Assembly (NCBI GenBank): GCA_964522305.1
Contig: CAZFVM010000049.1
Coordinates: 1-9,354 of the forward strand
Direction: 5' to 3'
DNA length: 9,354 nucleotides
From: UBA1049 sp964522305
GTDB taxonomy: Bacteria; Bacillota; Clostridia; Oscillospirales; CAG-382
Below are positions 6,098 through 9,354 of the stretch, in pieces. Position 1 is the stretch's first letter, and the number at the start of each line of letters is the position of its first letter. The notes under the pieces are model-generated. The model worked only from the letters and a program-made list of their open reading frames with translations, ran no database searches and had not been told where the DNA came from. Both the position numbers and the translations under genes were made by a program.

Positions 6098-6709
6098 TTA
6101 TGTAAAATCTTCATCCGCCAAAGGCAATAAAGGTTTTTTTCTTATATTGTTAATAACCGCATGTACCAAAGTAACAGGGAAGTATAGAGGAGCCGCGATC
6201 AGCATGGAAATTTCGTACCACAAGCGGGTTTTTCCCGTATGTCTGCCTTTGAGTCGGTCCCATATACCGCTTACAGCCATACCATAAATATTGCCGACAA
6301 TAATCATCCGGGTCGTCGCCAGAATTACCATCCCTTTTTCTTCACCGTATTCGTCTAACAGTCTTTGTAGGGATTCTTTGGATACAACCCAATTGTTGTC
6401 GGTATAATATTGGGCAAACAATATTCCCACAAGCTCCTCTTTTGGACAGTCGGCGAGGTCTCCGGTCAGGATAGCATCTATCTCTTCCCGGCTCATCCCT
6501 TCCTCTAATGCAAATTTCGTATGGGCATATGAGCAAGCAAAACAGCCGTTGACCTCGGTCACCGCCAGCATTATCCGCTCTTTAAACTGTGGGGACACAA
6601 GCTTTTTTCTGCGATTTAGTCTGAGATGCTTCGCGCTACGAAAGGACCAAACCAGCGACCTATAAAAGTCGCCATGACTATATGCTTTCTTGTAATATCT
6701 CTCAGGCAT
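6098..6709 (-). CDS. AhpD-like / carboxymuconolactone decarboxylase family protein
   Basis: Read from ATG 6709 this is a 203-aa protein of the AhpD/CMD helical fold. The signature E-x3-C-x2-C-x3-H is intact in EVNGCFACSYAH, with E52, C56, C59 and H63 in this numbering. In AhpD the CxxC pair and histidine form a thiol peroxidase/disulphide reductase site. A hydrophobic stretch near the end (about 166-188, EISMLIAAPLYFPVTLVHAV) followed by basic residues suggests attachment to the membrane. The open frame extends to a TTG at 6763, which would overlap the permease gene by 29 bp with no SD. ATG 6733 also lacks an SD, whereas ATG 6709 has GGAG 7 nt upstream. The gene follows the permease directly and precedes the macro gene by 25 bp, so it is almost certainly cotranscribed with both. 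The substrate is unknown. Confidence 0.9.
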   Translation of the reverse strand: MPERYYKKAYSHGDFYRSLVWSFRSAKHLRLNRRKKLVSPQFKERIMLAVTEVNGCFACSYAHTKFALEEGMSREEIDAILTGDLADCPKEELVGILFAQYYTDNNWVVSKESLQRLLDEYGEEKGMVILATTRMIIVGNIYGMAVSGIWDRLKGRHTGKTRLWYEISMLIAAPLYFPVTLVHAVINNIRKKPLLPLADEDFT

Positions 6710-6734
6710 TTCCCCGCTCCAAGTATCTTGCATT

Positions 6735-7499
6735 TCAAAGCTGTTTTTTTCTAAACAAAGCAACAGACAAGGCCAAAGCCGATACGGTTAAAATCATAGT
6801 AATCCCCACCGCAAAGAACAAATCCCTCGGGCCAATCTCACCGACGACCAGCTCCATGTTTTTTCCCGCTAAGGATATGGGGTTGTATTTTTGCACCCAA
6901 CCAATCATATTGAGCAGCATTGATATCACTACCACAACGCCGAGCATGATAAGATTGCCATAGTTTGTGTTTGATATCGTGGAAGCCAACATCAACAACG
7001 CCAACAAGAACAATCCAAACAACCACAGACAAAATACAGAGAACACCAGGTTTTTTACTTGATCTGTCGGGAACAAATATACTGTATAACCCCAAGTCAC
7101 TCCAAAGGAGGCGCCATAGCACAGAGTCCAGGTCAACGCCATGGAGGTGTACTTCGCCAGTATAACGGTTTTGCGCGACAATCCCTTTGACAACACATTG
7201 ATAAGAGTGCCTCGGGACAGCTCGGTCGCCAATATACCGCCAAAGACAACAATAGTCACCAACAGCCCCATTTGAGTAATGTTTTTATAAAACTGCGCCC
7301 AAGAGTCAAAGGCAGTAGGTTCGAGGACAGGAATACCAAGCCCCTCAGGCACTAAGTTTTCCATGATATAGGGGGTCAGCTTTGCTATCAAAGGATTCAT
7401 AATCCCAAAGAGCAAAAACACTATCAAAACTATAAAGGATTTGTAGGTTCTGATACCTTCCACAATTTCTTTTTTTACAAAAGCTTTGTATGCCTTCAT
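6735..7499 (-). CDS. ABC-2 type transporter permease (YxlG-like)
   Basis: This 254-aa membrane protein has about six hydrophobic segments (near 22-40, 76-92, 118-136, 150-172, 182-200 and 228-248), the normal layout of ABC-2 permeases. Between the second and third segments is ATELSRGTLINVLSKGLSRKTVILAKY (91-117), the cytoplasmic coupling-helix region typical of this family. The cytoplasmic N-terminus MKAYKAFVKKEIVEG is also typical. Its ATG overlaps the stop of the ATPase gene (ATGA), with GAGGTG just upstream, so the two are translationally coupled and form one exporter, probably a dimer of each. The order PLDc_N protein, ATPase, permease is that of yxlE-yxlF-yxlG in Bacillus subtilis. The substrate is not predictable; peptides or drugs are common for this class. 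Confidence 0.92.
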   Translation of the reverse strand: MKAYKAFVKKEIVEGIRTYKSFIVLIVFLLFGIMNPLIAKLTPYIMENLVPEGLGIPVLEPTAFDSWAQFYKNITQMGLLVTIVVFGGILATELSRGTLINVLSKGLSRKTVILAKYTSMALTWTLCYGASFGVTWGYTVYLFPTDQVKNLVFSVFCLWLFGLFLLALLMLASTISNTNYGNLIMLGVVVVISMLLNMIGWVQKYNPISLAGKNMELVVGEIGPRDLFFAVGITMILTVSALALSVALFRKKQL

Positions 7500-8413
7500 T
7501 TGACCACCTCAGTAAATAGATTTTCCAAAGAAGGCTCCAACTTTACAAGTTTCAAAGGCAGGATGTTTTGCTCAGCCAAAACCCGCAAAATAAAAGCTCC
7601 GTTTTCAACCTCGTTTATGATGGTGACGGTTAGGATGTTTTTGTTTTTTGCCAGTTTGACATTACGATTGTCAATTCCGCTTGAGGCTACAAATGTCTCC
7701 AAATCTCTTTCATCTCCAAACTCGATGACAAACCCGGGATGACTATATTGCTTTTTGATATCACTCAGTTTCCCGCATAGAGCCAGAGCACCGTTATGCA
7801 GTATCGCCAAATGGTCACATATTTTTTCGACATCCGAGAGAATGTGAGTAGAGAACACAACGGTTGTCCTATCCTTGACCACAGATAATATATCCAATAT
7901 TTGTTTTCTGCCGATAGGGTCCAGAGCCGATGTGGGCTCGTCACAAATCAGCAGTTTCGGCTCGCTGAGCAAGGCTTGGGCTATCCCCAGCCTTTGTTTC
8001 ATCCCCCGGGAGAAGGTCTTTATTTTGCGCTTTTCTCCTCCCAGCCCCACAAGACTAAGAAGTTCTTCACCCCTTAGAAGAGTTTGCTTTTTCGTCAAGC
8101 CGGTAATTTCACCGCACAGCGCCAGGTATTCCATCGGTTTCATATAGCCATAAAACTCGGGCACATCAGGCAAAAACCCAATATGCCTGTTTGTTTTTGT
8201 TTCCCCAAAGGTCACTTTTTCACCGCAGACCTGTATATCACCGCTATCGGCTTTCAGCAATCCCAATATGATTTTCATTGTAGTGGTTTTCCCGGCACCG
8301 TTTTCACCCACAAACCCAAAAATCGAGTCTTTCGGCACTGTCATATTAAGGTCGGTTAATACGGACTTTTCACCATATTTTTTATACAGTCCGTTTATCG
8401 TAAGCACACTCAC
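7496..8413 (-). CDS. ABC transporter ATP-binding protein (YxlF-like)
   Basis: This 305-aa ATPase subunit powers an exporter with the coupled permease. The Walker A is GENGAGKTT (36-44), the signature FSRGMKQRL (134-142, the LSGGQ variant usual in DrrA/BcrA-type exporters), the Walker B LLICDEP (154-160) with catalytic E159, the D-loop SALD, and the H-loop H190. The Q-loop position reads FLPDVPEFYGYM with no glutamine, also common in this subclass. Residues from about 220 form the C-terminal extension of such ATPases. The start is GTG at 8413, sharing its G with the preceding TAG stop, with AGAGGT 8 nt upstream. A second in-frame GTG lies two codons on. It is coupled to the PLDc_N gene before it and to the permease after it. 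Confidence 0.95.
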   Translation of the reverse strand: MSVLTINGLYKKYGEKSVLTDLNMTVPKDSIFGFVGENGAGKTTTMKIILGLLKADSGDIQVCGEKVTFGETKTNRHIGFLPDVPEFYGYMKPMEYLALCGEITGLTKKQTLLRGEELLSLVGLGGEKRKIKTFSRGMKQRLGIAQALLSEPKLLICDEPTSALDPIGRKQILDILSVVKDRTTVVFSTHILSDVEKICDHLAILHNGALALCGKLSDIKKQYSHPGFVIEFGDERDLETFVASSGIDNRNVKLAKNKNILTVTIINEVENGAFILRVLAEQNILPLKLVKLEPSLENLFTEVVK

Positions 8414-8622
8414 TATTCGCTACCTCTTCCAAAGGCAAAATAAACAACAGGTCCCACAAACTGAAACAGTAATACAACCACCACCCACATGGGTTTGGTG
8501 CCGAATTTATAGCTCGGGTTGCGCAGTACATGAACAAGGGCGGTAATCGCCAGTGCCAGTTGCAGGATAATCAAGGGCACCAAGAACATATAATATTCTT
8601 TTAGTATTTCCAGTCCGTCCAT
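8413..8622 (-). CDS. PLDc_N (phospholipase D-nuclease N-terminal) small membrane protein, YxlE-like
   Basis: This 69-aa protein has two membrane helices (about 12-33 and 44-64), joined by the short basic loop RNPSYKFGTKP that precedes WVVVVLLFQFVGPVVYFAFGR. That tail is the PLDc_N consensus, found alone in small proteins or at the N-terminus of cardiolipin synthases. A member, YxlE, lies directly before the ABC genes yxlF and yxlG in the Bacillus subtilis sigY operon, where it is described as a negative regulator of SigY activity. Here the same order holds but no sigma factor is seen in the window. A strong SD, AAAGGAGG, lies 6 nt before the ATG. The TAG stop overlaps the GTG start of the ATPase gene, so it is translationally coupled to it. 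It may regulate or form part of the exporter. Confidence 0.88.
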   Translation of the reverse strand: MDGLEILKEYYMFLVPLIILQLALAITALVHVLRNPSYKFGTKPMWVVVVLLFQFVGPVVYFAFGRGSE

Positions 8623-8633
8623 TGTTTGCCTCC

Positions 8634-8661
8634 TTTATATCAATGATATCAATGATGTCAA
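8634..8661 (-). promoter_or_regulatory. Promoter-like pair before the PLDc_N/ABC genes
   Basis: Minus-strand TTGACA (8656-8661, perfect) and TATAAA (8634-8639, 5 of 6) are 16 bp apart. However, TATAAA runs straight into the AAAGGAGG ribosome binding site, so a start 6-7 nt downstream would leave an almost leaderless mRNA without the SD. It is either a fortuitous match, a promoter giving leaderless transcripts, or part of an operator. No better promoter is visible between 8622 and 8714. Confidence 0.35.
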
Positions 8662-8664
8662 TAA
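8638..8664. repeat. Three tandem 9-bp repeats upstream of the PLDc_N gene
   Basis: The plus strand reads TATCAATGA, TATCAATGA, TGTCAATAA in direct succession: two exact copies and one with two changes. The junction of the exact copies contains the 8-bp palindrome TGATATCA. The array coincides with the promoter-like pair and sits just above the SD, a place where a repressor or activator could bind. It could also be simple-sequence slippage. Confidence 0.6.
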
Positions 8665-8698
8665 ATATGCTCTTTATCAAACCGTCGGTTTTTAACAT

Positions 8699-8713
8699 TA
8701 ACCTTTAAGGTTA
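8699..8713. repeat. 15-bp palindrome directly after the Nudix gene
   Basis: TAACCTT and AAGGTTA flank a single central T, immediately after the Nudix stop codon. As RNA it could form only a small AACC/GGTT stem without a following T run, so it is not a normal terminator. It may be a protein-binding dyad. A second small hairpin (AAACC-GTC-GGTTT, about 8680-8692) lies close by. Confidence 0.3.
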
Positions 8714-9211
8714 CTACTCATTATAAACAAAATGCTGTACCCCGTCATCCAACCGAGACAAGAGCCCCACGGCATTGACGGGGTACACCGTATACTTATC
8801 AAGGTCCGCGACTTTGACCCACCAAAATTCTATCTTTTCGGTCAAGGGATTATCGTTTGATTCTCGGGACATAAAAGAGCCTTTTAGAGGTATTTGCCTG
8901 TTGTCTTTTAGCTCTATAAGATAAGTCAGGCAAACCTGCTGACAGGTACGCCCATCACCCTTCCAAGAGGGAAAGGTGTTTTCATCTACCCATTTTAGTT
9001 GTTTTACAGTTATATCTGCGCCGACTTCTTCCTTCCATTCCCGTACCAAAGCCTCGGCAGAGGTTTCGCCGAAGGAGACCTGCCCGCCGGGGAAGGCGAA
9101 GGCGCTGCCCCCTACGGGTTTTTGCAACAGCACATATCCGTCACATACCAAAATTCCTGCCACTCTGTAGCTAAACATATAGTCATCGGTCACAAATCTA
9201 ATATCCCGCAT
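8714..9211 (-). CDS. Nudix hydrolase
   Basis: This 165-aa protein belongs to the Nudix family, enzymes that cleave nucleoside diphosphates linked to another group. The Nudix box G-x5-E-x7-R-E-U-x-E-E-x-G-U is complete: G43, E49, R57, E58, E61, E62 and G64 in PGGQVSFGETSAEALVREWKEEVGA. The preceding segment AGILVCDGYVLLQKPVGGSAFAFPGG is the standard entry strand. Substrate (ADP-ribose, NADH, oxidised nucleotide or other) cannot be assigned from the motif. The start ATG has AGGAAG about 6 nt upstream and overlaps the end of the preceding partial gene by 14 bp, so the two are cotranscribed. The 91-bp gap to the PLDc_N gene holds no strong terminator, so the transcript could continue into the ABC set. 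Confidence 0.95.
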   Translation of the reverse strand: MRDIRFVTDDYMFSYRVAGILVCDGYVLLQKPVGGSAFAFPGGQVSFGETSAEALVREWKEEVGADITVKQLKWVDENTFPSWKGDGRTCQQVCLTYLIELKDNRQIPLKGSFMSRESNDNPLTEKIEFWWVKVADLDKYTVYPVNAVGLLSRLDDGVQHFVYNE

Positions 9212-9353
9212 ACTGACTTCCTATCTTCTTTAATCCCTTTTGGTACCGTTTCATACCTATCTTAATATCCGGCTTTAGTACAAATAGTCGAAACAGCAAA
9301 TTCTCTTTTGTAAGGTCATCTTTCCAAAAATCGATATCATTCTTTCTATACTT
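9198..9353 (-). CDS. C-terminal end of an unrecognised protein (partial)
   Basis: One minus-strand frame is open from the window edge to a TAG at 9198-9200, giving 51 residues that begin KYRKNDIDFWKDDLTKENLL and end GLKKIGSQYAGY. The segment is lysine-rich and helical in appearance, with no membrane stretch. I do not recognise the family. The stop lies inside the first codons of the Nudix gene (14-bp overlap in another frame), the pattern of translationally coupled genes, which supports it as real coding sequence. Of the other two frames on this strand, one has a stop at its second codon and the other after 24 codons. The N-terminal part lies beyond the window. Confidence 0.6.
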   Translation of the reverse strand, partial: KYRKNDIDFWKDDLTKENLLFRLFVLKPDIKIGMKRYQKGLKKIGSQYAGY

Positions 9354-9354
9354 C

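Noticed and set aside
8507..8698. 63-codon minus-strand frame with repeated IIDI residues
   Set aside because: The repeats simply translate the 9-bp DNA repeats, and the frame overlaps the well-supported PLDc_N gene.
1..9354. A new defence or mobile system
   Set aside because: No nuclease, transposase, integrase, toxin-antitoxin pair, reverse transcriptase or repeat array was found; VWA and macro genes alone are not enough to claim a defence locus.

Overview
The window reads as a chromosomal stretch of a low-to-moderate G+C Bacillota, most likely a Clostridia-type organism. The signs are strong AGGAGG-like ribosome binding sites, near-perfect sigma-A promoters, compact rho-independent terminators, frequent ATA/AGA codons, and protein families typical of that group. 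These families are a macro domain fused to a HTH-like C-terminal domain, a YxlE/YxlF/YxlG-like ABC exporter set, a DUF4332 protein and a glycoside hydrolase family 2 enzyme. The organism assignment is inference from gene content, not from a marker gene. I see no rRNA, tRNA, insertion sequence, phage gene or CRISPR array.

Every convincing gene lies on the minus strand, so transcription runs from high to low coordinates. At the right edge is the C-terminal end of an unrecognised protein (9198-9353, partial). It overlaps the start of a Nudix hydrolase (8714-9211). After a 91-bp gap with three 9-bp repeats and a promoter-like pair comes a tightly coupled set: a PLDc_N-type small membrane protein (8413-8622), an ABC ATPase (7496-8413) and an ABC-2 permease (6735-7499). 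A CxxC AhpD/carboxymuconolactone-decarboxylase-like protein (6098-6709), a macro-domain protein with a HTH-like tail (5008-6072) and a cytoplasmic GH2 glycosidase (3173-4936) follow. Spacing is short throughout and no terminator is visible until the strong hairpin at 3118-3145. The block from PLDc_N to GH2, and possibly from Nudix, may therefore be one long transcript.

Left of that terminator the genes are separate units: a von Willebrand factor A protein (2313-2969) with its own extended -10 promoter, a LysE/RhtB-type transporter (1430-2077) whose leader holds a perfect 10-bp hairpin, a DUF4332 helix-hairpin-helix protein (916-1320) behind a perfect consensus promoter and followed by a terminator, and a pirin (1-720, C-terminus cut off by the window) preceded by a clear promoter and a possible 10-codon leader ORF.

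Functionally this is mostly housekeeping and stress-type accessory content: export (ABC, LysE), redox or ADP-ribose related enzymes (AhpD-like, macro, Nudix, pirin) and a sugar hydrolase. I do not see a convincing new multi-gene system. The points most worth checking are the macro-HTH fusion and its neighbours, the YxlEFG-like set lacking the sigma factor of the Bacillus sigY operon, the 9-bp repeat/promoter arrangement that would remove the PLDc_N gene's ribosome binding site, the pirin leader ORF, and the 5'-UTR hairpin of the LysE gene.
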